Below, one piece after another: positions 11,678-22,873 of a stretch of 64,000 bases of DNA. Every line of letters starts with the position of its first letter. The first letter of the stretch is position 1. The DNA is from Whalleya microplaca (Eukaryota > Ascomycota > Sordariomycetes > Xylariales > Xylariaceae), in NCBI GenBank assembly GCA_022497155.1, contig MU385735.1, forward strand, positions 434,001 through 498,000. Reading direction: 5' to 3'. The notes beneath the pieces were generated by a model. It saw only the letters and a program-made list of their open reading frames with translations. It was not told the origin of the DNA and made no database searches. A program made the position numbers and the translations under genes.

Positions 11678-13322
11678 ATGCCTAGGTCGTCTTCGAAACC
11701 CAAGAGACTTTCGAGAAAGTTCTTCAAGGCTCAACGGCTCCTACAATGTGCGAAGTTACCAGGGCAATCCGTCGCTGCAGGACGACTTCTCGTGCGCATG
11801 AAACGAGCTCGACAATTAGCCCTGGCCGAAAAAATCAGCAGACGCGTCGAATCAGCACAGTCAGATACATCGGCCAAAACACCTGCTAGAGAAATCAATG
11901 CATCCAAAAGTCCTATCGCCCGACTCTTTAAGGATGATATGTACCCTATATGGAGTTGTATATCTTTGTTTCTCGACGTCCGAGACCTTCTAAGGCTTTG
12001 TCAAACATCCTCTGGGTTACGCCAGGCCGTTTACTCAAGCGTTTGGAATATCAATCGTGCACTCGGCTGGTTTTTCAAAGATCCCGTGGCATTCCGTAGC
12101 GAACTAGGTCATTGCGATGCGCTCATAGCAGGTCTCTTTCCGCTCCTATTCTTCTCCAATGCTCTCCAGAATGGCTGTGCCAAATTCGATATTAAGGTAG
12201 AACAGGGTAGAAATCTCGAAAGAATGTCCGAGTTCCTAGTCAAGAGCGAGAATTATGTGATGGTAAAGCAAACTCAACTTTCGAGAGATAAATATTATCC
12301 TCTATTGGAGGTATGCCGGGCACAGCCCACTGTTCTAGGAAAGACTCGAACTACGCTAATGAATCAATGAAAAGTATCGTGAGTTCATCAGAAAAGATGG
12401 TTCAACTGTCTATCTATCTGTTACTGATGAGATTCCCATTCACGCCACCCTCCCTCACTGTTTCGCTTCAGTATATATGAACGTTATCTCTTGGAATAAG
12501 GCATACGCGATGCTCCCCAAGACCACGTACCTCGACCGGGAATCGGTGCCTCTATGTTTGCCGAACAGGCGTCAAAAATTAAGTACACATGCATCGATGG
12601 GTCGGAACGGATATGAGACTAGAACGACGGCACCAGAACTGATACATGGGGTCTCTCCTCTAAGCGATTCAAAAGAGTTTCGTTTTGAAAATTCCTCGAG
12701 GCGACTAGGTGACCGGATGACCTAGAAGGTATCTCTCGATACGACTGGCGTGTCAAAACCACCTACACCCGACTTCGTGCTTGAACATGCCTCCTTCAAG
12801 ATCCGTGCACCGTGGCACGGAATTATCGGGAATGAAAACCGAATCATCGATGATGGCCTTGGATATAATTCGTGGGACGAGTTTTATGGTAGTATGATAT
12901 GTGGAATCGAGTCGCCCATTTTTAAATCACCAGTCTTGCAATACAGGTCAGTGAATCGTGCATAATTTGATGTCAATACCATATCTACCGTTTTTCTTCA
13001 GGAGAAATCATCAAGTCCCTCGGTATTGTTGCGGGAACATTTTCTAATTACATTCAGATACACGTCTATTCCCGAGTGGATTCGGTCCCTTGAACCGATT
13101 CTGAATCGCTCAACTCTCATGCAATTACACAGCCTCGAGCGATCAAAAATAGTGGAATTATTACAAGGGAGTGGAACGCCTCGAGGGCTGAAGCCTCGAG
13201 AATGGGAGTTCGATAAACCTAAGGGTTGGGTGTTCCTGGACTATTTGATCCCAGAGCTCACCAAGCGAATCGAGGAGGAACGGAAACATCTGCCCCCAAC
13301 TCCTTTAACTAGACTCGTATAA
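11678..13322 (+). pseudogene. Broken F-box-like paralog family gene
   Basis: The ATG at 11678 opens 230 codons with a basic N-terminus, then an F-box-like segment (YPIWSCISLFLDVRDLLRLC) and a segment typical of a large expanded family of fungal proteins (LGHCDALIAGLFPLLFFSNA). The frame ends at TGA 12368-12370, but the next frame is open across this point and carries the expected continuation (EKYREFIRKDGSTVYLSVTD, then YMNVISWNKAYAM), so a +1 shift lies at about 12345-12366. That frame has a TAG at 12723-12725, then continues to 12965. A further piece (WIRSLEPILNRSTLMQLHSL, to 13322) follows a possible intron with GTCAGT at 12947 and CAG at 13001, but the phases do not join cleanly. One shift, one stop and a bad junction point to a pseudogene. 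Family assignment is from recalled sequence pattern. Confidence 0.65.
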
Positions 13323-14096
13323 TTGTGTAGTGAACACTGTGGCCAAAAGGGATATGGGGCTTTGTGATATATTATTCGAACAACGTTGCTAGAAAATATC
13401 ACATGCTATCATGCGGAGGGTGGTTCAGAGGTATTAGACGAGCCAGAGCCCCTAAAGGTATCTTGCTTTCGTTGGCCATATGATATATCTATTAAGTTGT
13501 ACCTTGTTAGACTTGAGATAACCATGCATCTCTGGTCCGATCCACGAATCATGTTAACCCAATCTAGATAGTATCCCAAGAGCCTCGCCGTTGAACGTCG
13601 TTAATTCCTCGGTGCCAAGCAGCCTCACATCCACCCCTTTCTTGTAGAACAAAGGATCGAATCGAAGCCACTACCTACATATGTATACTTAATAGAGATT
13701 GAACTATATTTAGGATATATTGGCCGAAAAAAGCTTGTGCGGTCTAAAAAGACAGACCAAGAGTTGCGCCACCGTCCAACAAAGGACGATAGATGTCTAG
13801 AGTAGGTAATGATATAATAATGTAGATACGTGTCAAAGAGTTGTAAAGGACTCAAATGAAGGTGCAAGAGACAATGAGATATAAAAATAAGAGCCTACTC
13901 CCGCCGCGGGAAAGCAGCCGCCTTCTAGCTTTCTCATTCAACCATCTCACCCAAGTCGTTCTTGAACACACTTTCATTTCCACTACGTTCTCTCACTTTA
14001 CATTGAATACAACCACCTTCATACTTGCAGCCAGCAATCACACACTCATTTGAGCACTAGACTAGAAAAGAAAAGAGACAAAAAAGAAGAAGAAAA
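13323..14096. other. Intergenic; probable promoter of small secreted gene
   Basis: No gene in 13323-13850. The last 200 bases contain a TATA-like ATATAAAAATA near 13878, then a pyrimidine-rich stretch (13920-14040) and an A/G-rich leader directly before the ATG at 14097. This is usual fungal promoter and leader architecture. Confidence 0.4.
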
Positions 14097-14336
14097 ATGC
14101 AACTCACCAACATCCTTCTCGCCTCCGCAGCCCTCGGCTCCGCCGTGGGCAGCATCATCCCGGCGCTGCGCGATCTGCGAACACCCCTACCGGTGCCCGC
14201 CAACTACGCCGTGTCCTATACGCAGCACAGCAGGCGTGCGGCCGATAACGACGCCGTCCTGACTCCGGGCAACTTTGCGCATATCCAGGAGGACCGACGG
14301 AAAGTCCAGCTGAGCTGGGAGAAGCATAGTCGCTAA
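14097..14336 (+). CDS. Small secreted protein, 79 residues, cysteine-free
   Basis: The single-exon frame starts at ATG 14097 behind a purine-rich leader. Residues 1-19 form a clear signal peptide (MQLTNILLASAALGSAVGS). The mature part of about 60 residues has no cysteine, a dibasic RR near residues 46-47 and no domain I recognise. The length, strong codon start, preceding TATA-like and CT-rich sequence, and G/C-rich third positions compared with the flanking DNA support a real gene. It could be a secreted peptide precursor or a small effector; function cannot be inferred. Confidence 0.6.
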   Translation: MQLTNILLASAALGSAVGSIIPALRDLRTPLPVPANYAVSYTQHSRRAADNDAVLTPGNFAHIQEDRRKVQLSWEKHSR

Positions 14337-16312
14337 GCGGACGGTGGTGGACCGTGGATGCATGATGCATCGGGTTATATATAAATATGCAGTTTGGAAA
14401 ATTCAGTCGGAATACATCGAGCTAGGGGATATAGCGTCCTATCATTAATCGACAGCTTTAACAATACCTGTCACTTGCCTACGTAGAATTCGCGATAGCT
14501 GCATGTGCCGTAGTTTGTGGGGTTTACTTGCTCTACAGTATCTTTGGGCTGACAAAATCAGCCACTTGAATTGTCCTTCTGAGTTATGAATCACTGTATT
14601 TGACGGTTCTCGTCTGACTAACCTTTCCAAGTAAGTTAGTTGCACATGCAACATGCACGAAATGCATCGGTAAAGTGAGGCGAATTAGGACATCGCATTC
14701 CATCCTTCGTCCAGAGAACCCCCGCTTTTGCGTAGGATTCAACTGATTGATGAGTGCTGAACTCCGAGTTCCCTCCTTCACACGGCCCGAGCGACGTGAA
14801 CTTGGGACTCGTGGGGCTGATAGCGCCAAGCTGCAGGCCGATGCGCCGGCTCTTCTTTATCTTAACAGAAGCTCGAGCTCGCTGTGAAGAATGGGGGAGG
14901 CATACTGCGTAGGTACTCATGGCTGTCATGTTGTACTGGTGGTAGTACGATTCCCAACCGCGGATGGCTTGAGACATGTCCTAGACTCGCAACCTCCAGC
15001 TTATGTGTCCGGCAATTGTGAACAGTGGGTTGGTGACTATCTGCCATTGCGCACCAATGAGAAGTGTTAAGACTCAAAAGAGAACTTTCAATTCATATTT
15101 ACAGTTTATTTCCTTTAATTTCAGTTTTTTTTTTAATTTAGTAGTAAAGTCCACTCACTCACTTCTGTCAATGGAATTAAAAGAGATTCCTATTATCAAA
15201 ATGTTGGTAATGTGTTCGCTCGTATGTACAGTACATATAATAAGTGGCATCCTGTAGGCAATCAGTTGGCCTTGTCGTAAATGCTACTAATGTCCATCCT
15301 AGGTAATGGCACACACTACAAATACAGGCAGAAAATGTGGACGCCATCAAGCGAGATACAGGTCCATGGACACAGCGACCATCCCAGATCTAGCCCCTGA
15401 AACCGAATTCCATCGCTATGACTCGTAGTGTGTGTGACGGCAGTTTGGCACCATCCGGAGCTATTCTCGCCTCATCTTAAGACAGCAAGATAACCAGCAA
15501 GATAACCGATAACCGGTGTGCTCTGTCATCAATTGACCGTTAGGACACCTAGCACAATTCTGCAGAGCTCACACTTATTAGAAAACGATGCAATGCTGAG
15601 CAGTAACAAAAAGACTGACAAATTCAAATTGAAAGAGTCCTAAATTGTAATATTGTATATTTATCTTGGAGTTCCAATGAGTTCTGTCAGAAGCTGTGTC
15701 AATCCCTGGCAACTCCCTGGAAGCTCCCTGTCGACAGCCCTGTAGGCCCTCCACTGAACCATCCCTTGGGTGTCTTGGCCTCACTGTGGCACCCCGCTAC
15801 CACCGAGATAATTAGGGGCGGCATAGGCGCTAAGCCCAGAAGGGTTATATGATATGGGGCAAAGTCATGTGAGTTCGTGGTAATATCCTGTCCTGCCCGA
15901 CGCGTGGACCAACTACATCGCCAAATTTACGTGTTTGCCTAAGCGTACGGCAGCAGGAAAAAGCACTTTGCGCTTGCTCACACACCCAGCTGGACAATCT
16001 GGACATGGGTCGGATGCCACTATATAATGAGGCCGCCGCCCGAATTTTTCCTTCCCTTCTTCCATCTGCAACTTTGGAGCCTCGGGCAGGTAAGATAGAC
16101 AACAACATTTCCTCGTCATCTCATTTTCGCATTATCTCTTGTAAGTTGTCTTTCTACGTCGCAAAAAAGGATCCTGTCGCTTTTGCAGCCCTCACGGTTC
16201 CTATCGAAACTTGAGTACTCGGAAACAATTGATTGCCTGCAATTGAGAACTCGAGTAACAATACCGAGTGTGATCCCACGGTCGGGTCTTTCATAAGACA
16301 ACTCATTTCAAA
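14337..16312. other. 2 kb intergenic stretch
   Basis: Several overlapping frames of up to 113 codons occur on the minus strand at 14584-15077, but they overlap one another in different frames and none has domain features. No repeats or RNA genes were recognised. The final 200 bases hold the leader of the BTB-domain gene. Confidence 0.45.
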
Positions 16313-17354
16313 ATGTTCAGTCGACAACCGCCAAGCAGAAGCTTCTCAAAAAGCCACAAGGTCAACAAGTCGAGTTCGTCCTTCAGCAAAACTCATGGAG
16401 TTTCTAAGAGTCGCCATGAACCCCGTCGCCGACCGACAACAGCGACGAGTTCTCAGGCACCCTCAAACGATGTCTCCATGTCTCCAGCCAGGTAAATATC
16501 ATGTGTAGATGCTTTCTTCTTTTTCGCATTAATGTATATCTCACTAACATATTCACTGAAACAGCACCTTGACTCCCTCCATCGTCACCCTCGTCATCGG
16601 GAAAGATCAGCGAATCTTCGCTGCACACGAAGACGTTTTATGTGCCTCGCCGTGGTTCCAGCAAACTCTTCAGACTCAATACATGGACCCGCAGAATACG
16701 AAGCGCATCCACCTTCCTGACGAGGAGCCTGAGATCTTCTCATCGCTCCTGGAATATCTCTACAAGGGCGACTACTATCCTCGCTTGGTACACAATAAGC
16801 GTCGGAACTCTTGGGAGATTGAGCAACACGATGACGAGGGCCAAGGTTCAAACGAGTCGACCATCTATCACCACGCCATTGATGGCGACATCTTGAAGGA
16901 CACTGTCATCTACTGTACTGCCGATAAGTACGGGCTTGAAGAACTCAAGCGAGTTGCCCTGCGTAAGCAAGGCCTTCGTAAGTTCTCACTACTCATTTGT
17001 CGTCCACTCAGATCATTAATCAAGGTTCAATAGAGTCTGGCATTCAGTGCAGCACTATACTGGCATCAGCCCGTTATGCATATGCTAATACGCCCGACAC
17101 CGACTCGAAGCTGCGAGCACACTATCTCGCTCTCATCATTCGCAGCCGTAGCACATTCAAGCGAAGCGGCACGATGCAACTAGAGATGTTTAATGGTGGC
17201 ACACAACTCTTCTTTGATCTATTCGTCGCTCTATGCAATCATGTTGACGATATATCAAGCGCTCAGTAAGTTTCTCCCAAGACACATTGTGTCCAATAAG
17301 ACACTAACCTGTATTACCAGGAACACCCCTCGGAGCAACCGACACTTCTTCTAA
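16313..17354 (+). CDS. BTB/POZ domain protein
   Basis: Four exons, 16313-16491, 16565-16977, 17034-17265 and 17321-17354, give 285 residues. Donors are GTAAAT, GTAAGT and GTAAGT, acceptors ACAG, ATAG and CCAG, and phase is kept at every join. The N-terminal 60 residues are basic and Ser-rich. The BTB fold follows: LVIGKDQRIFAAHEDVLCAS, then PWFQQTLQTQYMDP and a strand/helix block ending EIFSSLLEYLYKGDYYP. BTB domains mediate dimerisation and often act as cullin-3 adaptors; no Kelch, MATH or zinc-finger partner domain is present, as is common for short fungal BTB proteins. The last exon codes only ten residues (NTPRSNRHFF), so the C-terminus is the least certain part. Confidence 0.85.
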
Positions 17355-18885
17355 GCTCCCTGACCAACTTACCAACACTATCCATCTCAACCTTAATTCT
17401 TACATCCCATCACTTCCCATCTCATCATTCATCAAGCTTTTCATATTTATCTTAATGATCAACGTTTTCTTCTTTTATTGTCATCTTGCTAGAGACTTGG
17501 GGGTTACGACTGGGGCAGTAGCGCAACACCAATACCACACTTCGGCGTTCAGGAGCTGTTGATCGGGCTTTGGAGTTTCTCGGTCAGCATATTTTAATCA
17601 TTTTCGCGCCCTTGTATCATTACGATCCCGAGGGATATCTTATCTGGTGCACATCCGGGGGGCTCACGTCGCGGTCTGGAGTATCCTTTTCTTTTTTTCT
17701 TTTGTTAGTCCTTACTGCCGCGCTTTTCACGATACGGGAAAACTACCAAAAATAATGAGGAGTTGATTTTCTGTACGATGGTCTGGGTAGGGTCTTTCTG
17801 AGAAGGACCAGAGAGCGATGAGGAGCATGGGCCAAAAAGGCGAACTATTTAGACTGCAAGAAACCCTCCGGAGGAAGTTTTCATGAACCTGTACTATTAC
17901 TCTTCGGCACTATCGTTGATAGCAGCATTACGTACGCCCTGGTCTCAGTTTCTACGAGGTCGATCAGGTCGGGGATATCAAGGCGGGGAGACGAGAAGAA
18001 GAAGATGAAGCTGATGATGAGTAATGTTCTTGTACATATTGCATCCTGATTATCTTATGAATGATCTTGATCCAACCGGGCCTTTTGGAAGTTGACTACA
18101 CATATATGCATCATTCGAGATCCTCAATAGCCCAGCCCAGTCCAACGGCTTGATCGCTCAGTCCCTTTCCCACCATAACGATCAGGTCTCAAACGGGATC
18201 CCTACCCATCTATCCCCATACCTATGAAACTTAGCTCGCGAACCATCATCACGTAAGCCTCCCTCCCTACCTCCAAAAATTATCCAGCGGCAGCAGCCCC
18301 CAACAGAAGCCATCAGCCCATCCATCCGCCTCAATTCGCCAATGGCAGCGAGTCCCGGCGTCGTCCGCGACCAAACCGACCCATCCGCCATTTTATCCCT
18401 GTCTGTCTGTTCATCGCAGACCGCGCAAACACACACCCCGGTCCAGTGCTGAGTTAAAGTGGTTGCATGAAGCCATCCATACATGTCGATGCCTCAGGCA
18501 TCCGTCCACATCCGCATCCGCGTCGCACGAGCTGGGTATCTACCTACTTTGTGGTATCTTACCCCACCATTGCTACCACCACCCAACCGACTGCCAAGGA
18601 GAGGGTGTGAGTCATCCGTCCTGCATGCATGCATGTATGTATCTCACACATCGAGGCCGGCCGGGAGGCTGAATCGAGGGATGGATGGACGGTACATGAT
18701 CCCCGTGTGCTAGGTCGCTATCCCATGTCGTTTCGGAATTTTCTTTTTCTGGACATAAGTACACACAGAATTTGGTTGATCTGGTTTATTAAGAACTGAA
18801 AGGTATCACGTATTATCGTCTCTCTCACAAGTAAGTGATTTTCTAATTTTTCTTTGTGGTCTAAATAAAATCAAACATAGAAAAG
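17355..18885. other. Intergenic, short simple repeats only
   Basis: The 3' flank of the BTB gene contains a pyrimidine-rich block (17340-17490). A minus-strand frame at 18182-18484 is not convincing. A GCAT-type simple run occurs near 18623-18640. No gene supported. Confidence 0.45.
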
Positions 18886-18910
18886 GGAAAGGGGATGGCA
18901 AAAATATGTA

Positions 18911-19004
18911 TCGGCCACCTGAGGAATCGAACCCCAAGACCTAACGATCCATAAGTAGAATACAATAGTAAACTGCGATCGTTAGGCTGTGTACCAACCC
19001 GGCC
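18911..19004 (-). repeat. tRNA-like core, copy 1
   Basis: On the minus strand it begins GGCCGGGTTGGTACACAG, has a T-arm with B box GGTTCGATTCC (stem TGGGG/CCTCA), and ends GGTGGCC, which pairs with the first GGCC. A long stem CCTAACGATC/GATCGTTAGG replaces the anticodon stem and encloses a 20-odd-base insert. The 5' half of the D arm is missing, so this is tRNA-derived, not a standard tRNA. The anticodon cannot be assigned. Confidence 0.7.
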
Positions 19005-19156
19005 TTTGGACTTTTTCGGTTTGCTAGAAGTCATGAGGTTATTTTGGTTGATACGCCTTAACGGTTTCGCCAGCTGCGGAGTGAATGATAGCAGATATCA
19101 GATTCACTCGGCCTTATCTTGGTGGATAATAATGATCACAGGGGATAGCAAAAGTA

Positions 19157-19250
19157 TCGGCCGCCAGAGGAATTGAACCCCAAGACCTAACGATCCATAC
19201 CGAGAATACAATAGTAAACTGCGATCATTAGGCCATGTACCAACCCGGCC
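19157..19250 (-). repeat. tRNA-like core, copy 2
   Basis: Same layout as copy 1, with B box GGTTCAATTCC. The 3' acceptor strand reads GGCGGCC, so it pairs better with the 5' GGCCG. The long central stem carries one change (AATGATC). Confidence 0.65.
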
Positions 19251-19384
19251 TTTGGATTTTTTTTTTTTTTCGCTTTGCTAGGCGTCTCAAGGTTATTTTG
19301 GTATGTATGCCTTAAACCGTTCCGCCAGATACGAAGCGATACCTAGCTGATATCAAATTCAAAAAGGGTAAGATGGCAAAAGTA

Positions 19385-19476
19385 TCAGCCACCTGAGGAA
19401 TTGAACCCCAAGACCTAACGATCCATAGATAGAATACAATAGTAAACTGCGATCGTCAAGCCGTACCAACCCGGCC
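19385..19476 (-). repeat. tRNA-like core, copy 3
   Basis: The most diverged copy: two bases shorter near the D-loop end, 3' acceptor strand GGTGGCT and B box GGTTCAATTCC. The central stem is partly disrupted by TGACGATC. Confidence 0.6.
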
Positions 19477-19606
19477 ATTCTTTTTCAGTGTGTTAGGAGC
19501 CTTGAGGTTATTTTGGTATATATACCTTAAATGGTTCTGCCAGATGCAGAGTGAATGATAGCTGATATCAAGTTTAGAAAGGGTAAAGGGATAGTTGACA
19601 AAAATA

Positions 19607-19700
19607 TCGGCCACCTGAGGAATCGAACCCCAAGACCTAACGATCCATGCAGAGAATACAATAGTAAACTACGATTGTTAGGCTGTGTACCAACCCGGCC
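19607..19700 (-). repeat. tRNA-like core, copy 4
   Basis: B box GGTTCGATTCC and acceptor ends GGCC/GGCC are intact. The central stem has one change (CAATCGTAG in place of CGATCGCAG). Nearest relative by eye is copy 1. Confidence 0.65.
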
Positions 19701-19828
19701 TTTCATTCTCAATTTGTTGGAAGTCTTGAGGTTATTTTGGGTTATACACCAGGTCCGCCAGATGCGATTGATAGCTGATTGGTATCAGGTTCGCTCGGGC
19801 TTTTCTTGGTTGATGATAACAGTCACTG

Positions 19829-20366
19829 TAGCTTGATATGGCCACTTTTGGGACAAGGAAAACAATTCGATTGAGTCGAACGTAATTATTCATGTCAGCT
19901 TATTGAGTCAGCTATATTCCGTACTACGGATGCGAACAATGCATCTAGACACGGGAGTTAGAAGACGATGTCTCATTGTTGGCCGCGAGCTAAAATGCCA
20001 TGCATGTATCACGCAGCACACCAAATCTCACCGAAAACGATGCTTATTCCTGCGCGCCGCAGCCGACTGAAGCTGACTCTTATTATTTTGCTATCTCACC
20101 AATGCCAGGTACCTACGGCTCCACGGCGGGATCTAGCAAAGACCCAATAGCCGTCGGTTTCCCCACACCATCTCGCATCCCCCCATGTGTAACCACATCC
20201 TCCTCGCGGCAAGGCAGGTAGCCTGCTAGTATCGCTGGCATTTTTCGGTCTGCCGATACCTAGACACGTATATCACAGTGCCGCCTTGCACTGTCGAATG
20301 GCGAACCAGTAGGCAGGTAGGTAGGTAGGTATCCGATCCCCCATTCATCTAGGTATCTCGATTGAC
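19829..20366. other. Intergenic; tetranucleotide run
   Basis: Follows the tRNA-like array and precedes the 3' end of CSN12. Contains a short AGGT run at about 20315-20331. No gene supported. Confidence 0.5.
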
Positions 20367-22302
20367 TCATACTTTGGTCCCGGGGAACGCACCGGTCTTG
20401 CTCAATACGACGACGCCGCGCTCGTGAGCGATATATCCCTTCATGAGATTCTGTGATCATGGCACGCTGTCAGTGACTCATGCTCCACAAAGTCGCGGGG
20501 TGGACACCAAGGGATAAGTAATACGTCCTATTGGCCAAGATGTCTTGCTCAACGTCCGAGTCTTCAAACTCAGCGAGGCACCTATATAAATGGGGTGCGC
20601 CATTCTTCGAGAGGAAGATTCGCGAAAAGTATGAATCATCCCTGTCCAACACACCGAAGGCACCTTGGCCAGTTGGACGTCGATGCCAAGACTTGGAGAG
20701 GGTGGGCGCCTCAAAACGACGAGATAAGAGAGGGGGCATACCTTGTAAATCATGTTTGCCATCAGACATTCGACTTCATCGGTATCCACGTCTTCTCGGC
20801 CACTGATCTTCATGGCGGCCGCAAACTCGGCCACGGGAATTCTCGTGCGACGAACGGGCTCTGCGCCATCTTTGGGTTCCTCGAAGCCGCCAGCGATGAA
20901 GACTTTGCGCAGCAGGTTGCGCAACGCGATGTCGCGGCCGCGCTCCAGCGTCAGGTAGATGCGTCGCTTGATGAACTCGTCCTCACCGTCTCGGAGCGCT
21001 TGATCGAAGGCGCTGAGGTTGGCTTTCTTGATCGCATCGGCTAGGGGTAGAAAGAGTTTCTGCAGCCTTGGGTATGGCTCGAGCAGCTGGGGACTAGGCA
21101 ACGTGTGGGTAGTCAAAAGATGGCACGGGATAAGGTAGGTCAGGATTAGCCTGTGACGCGTTAGTATATAAGCCGAAGCCTTTGAGCAGCTACCAACGCA
21201 CTCGAGGTTCCGGGTTGCATCCTTGTGGCACAGTAGCCATGCCATGGTAAGATGTTTCTCAGCCTAAAGTTAAGTCAGCCACTAGCCAGTGAGAGAAATC
21301 GCATAACCAGGTCGAACCTCAACATAATTCTCTTCGAGAAATAACAAGACGCCTTCATAATACTTGAACGTGACTTGCTGGGACTTGGGGAATTTATCAA
21401 GTGTCGGCATATCTCCCCGACCCGCTGAAATGGCCTTCAAAACGTTCTTAGATAATGATGCTGCATTCAACTTGAAGTAGGTCTTGAATAGAAGGTTGAT
21501 AGCATAATATATGCCCCATTTGCGTGACTCCTCCAACGGCGCCCTAACTACTAGTCAGCTAAGACAGAGTAGAGAGCAATGGGAGATAATTACCTGTCAT
21601 TGAGGCAGGTTTGGAATATTCTGTTGAGGTGTCTCGCACAGTCCTCTAGCTGCTTGTGCTCTTCGGCCTCAGGGTCAAAATCATCTTGCATGACGGGGAC
21701 GGAAATATCATCGCTACTGTTGTTTCGTTCCTCATCCGCTCGTATCGCATACAGCCTCAGATACTTGCCTGTGACATACAGGCATGGAATAGTCCAGTTC
21801 TCGAAGTCGTAGTGTGTGTATCCTCGAATGACCAACAACGTCAACTCCCTCCATGACTCATAAACCTTTGTCCACGACGACTTCTTATAGTTAGCATGAA
21901 AACACCCTAAAGCAGAGACTTGGTAAAAGATCGCTAGCCTGTGCCTGTCCAAGCGACAGGGTGACTGAAAACGTATTGAGGGTAAAAGACCAAGGCAAGG
22001 CTCAGACCTACCTTTACATCATTCCGTAGACCCTCTGCTGCAAGAATCTCACCCAGGGCTTTCCAGTAGGCTTGGTAAATCTCGAACCAGCCAGTCGTCT
22101 CCTCTTTAGACAGCCTAACACGTGAATGATCTTGGTAGAACAGGAAATTGAGGTCGGATGTGACACCCCGTTGATCTCCACGGCCCCATATTGAGAGCAG
22201 CTTATCTCGATTTGCCTGCGCATCTGGGTGCAGAGTTTCGGCTAGTTGGTCCCCCCTCATGGCAGCATACGCTGCCCTGAATTCCTGGATGAGTGAATCC
22301 AT
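20367..22302 (-). CDS. csn12: CSN12-like PCI-domain protein
   Basis: Six exons on the minus strand, 22302-22008, 21906-21594, 21543-21318, 21263-21202, 21150-20742 and 20450-20367, give 462 residues. Recognised by family hallmarks in order: [80 protein letters not shown], then a PCI region ([20 protein letters not shown]) and the end [17 protein letters not shown]12 relates to the Thp1/PCID2 group of mRNA-export and COP9-associated proteins. Four introns are 50-54 bp or have clear signals; the last is long (291 bp). The first donor is ambiguous: GTAGGT at 22011 gives the wrong phase, while GTCTGA at 22007 keeps it, so the junction after NDVK is uncertain. The gene is divergent from the eL20 gene. 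Confidence 0.9.
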
Positions 22303-22873
22303 GCTGACCGGGACTCGTGGGGTGTTTAGTGACGCGTTGATTGCCTGTGTTCCATGAAGAAGGAAAATCTTGAGCTAGTAATGACAAATATGGTGAAAAT
22401 TATCAAACATCTGGACTGTCATCCTTTCATCCTTGCCACGCTGGTCATCAAAGATTGTGAACGAGCTGGGAGAGTTAGGGAGAGTTACGGCGTTCTTTGA
22501 AGTTGTTGCCCCACTCTGATTGGCCAAACAGGCCAAAGTCCGGCTGGGAAGTCGAAGGACTGCGACCCGCTTATTTTTGAGCTTGGCAGGCCTGGGTGGG
22601 CAAGAATGTCAGCCACACATCCACACAGCCACATAGCCATGCGACCCCACTTGCCAGCCCAATTCAATTCTTGCCCAGCACAAGCCACAAGCCACAGTTC
22701 GCTAGGGCGGGAAGCCCTTAGCACAGAATTTTACCAAAAGTTTCTTGCTAAGCGAAGTGCCTTCAACAACTTTCCCCTACCACTGCAGCATCAACGACCA
22801 ACACCACACAGCAAGTCACAGTAAGTTGCATGGTCGCAAGAGCGCATATCGGTCATTGCTAACACTTTTCAAG
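22303..22873. promoter_or_regulatory. Divergent promoter region CSN12 / eL20
   Basis: 571 bp separate the two start codons, which face away from each other, so both promoters must lie here unless they extend into introns. The eL20 side ends with a pyrimidine- and CA-rich leader (22766-22873). I did not identify specific factor sites with confidence. Confidence 0.6.

Larger units (their letters stand above)
18886..19828 (-). repeat. Tandem array of four tRNA-containing repeat units
   Basis: Four diverged copies of a unit of about 220-245 bp stand head to tail. Each unit contains a tRNA-like core (annotated separately) followed by a conserved spacer with GAGGTTATTTTGG, a CGCCAG-type segment and GATATCA. 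Core-to-core distances are about 246, 228 and 222 bp. The units differ by many point changes and small indels, so the array is old. The orientation given is that of the tRNA-like cores. Confidence 0.85.

Noticed and set aside
18911..19700. Four functional tRNA genes
   Set aside because: The D arm is incomplete, the anticodon arm is replaced by a long stem and the acceptor stem has mismatches at positions 6-7, so these are tRNA-derived repeats, not standard tRNAs.
18886..19828. CRISPR-like repeat/spacer array
   Set aside because: Unit length of 220-245 bp, diverged copies and conserved spacers in a eukaryotic genome do not fit CRISPR.
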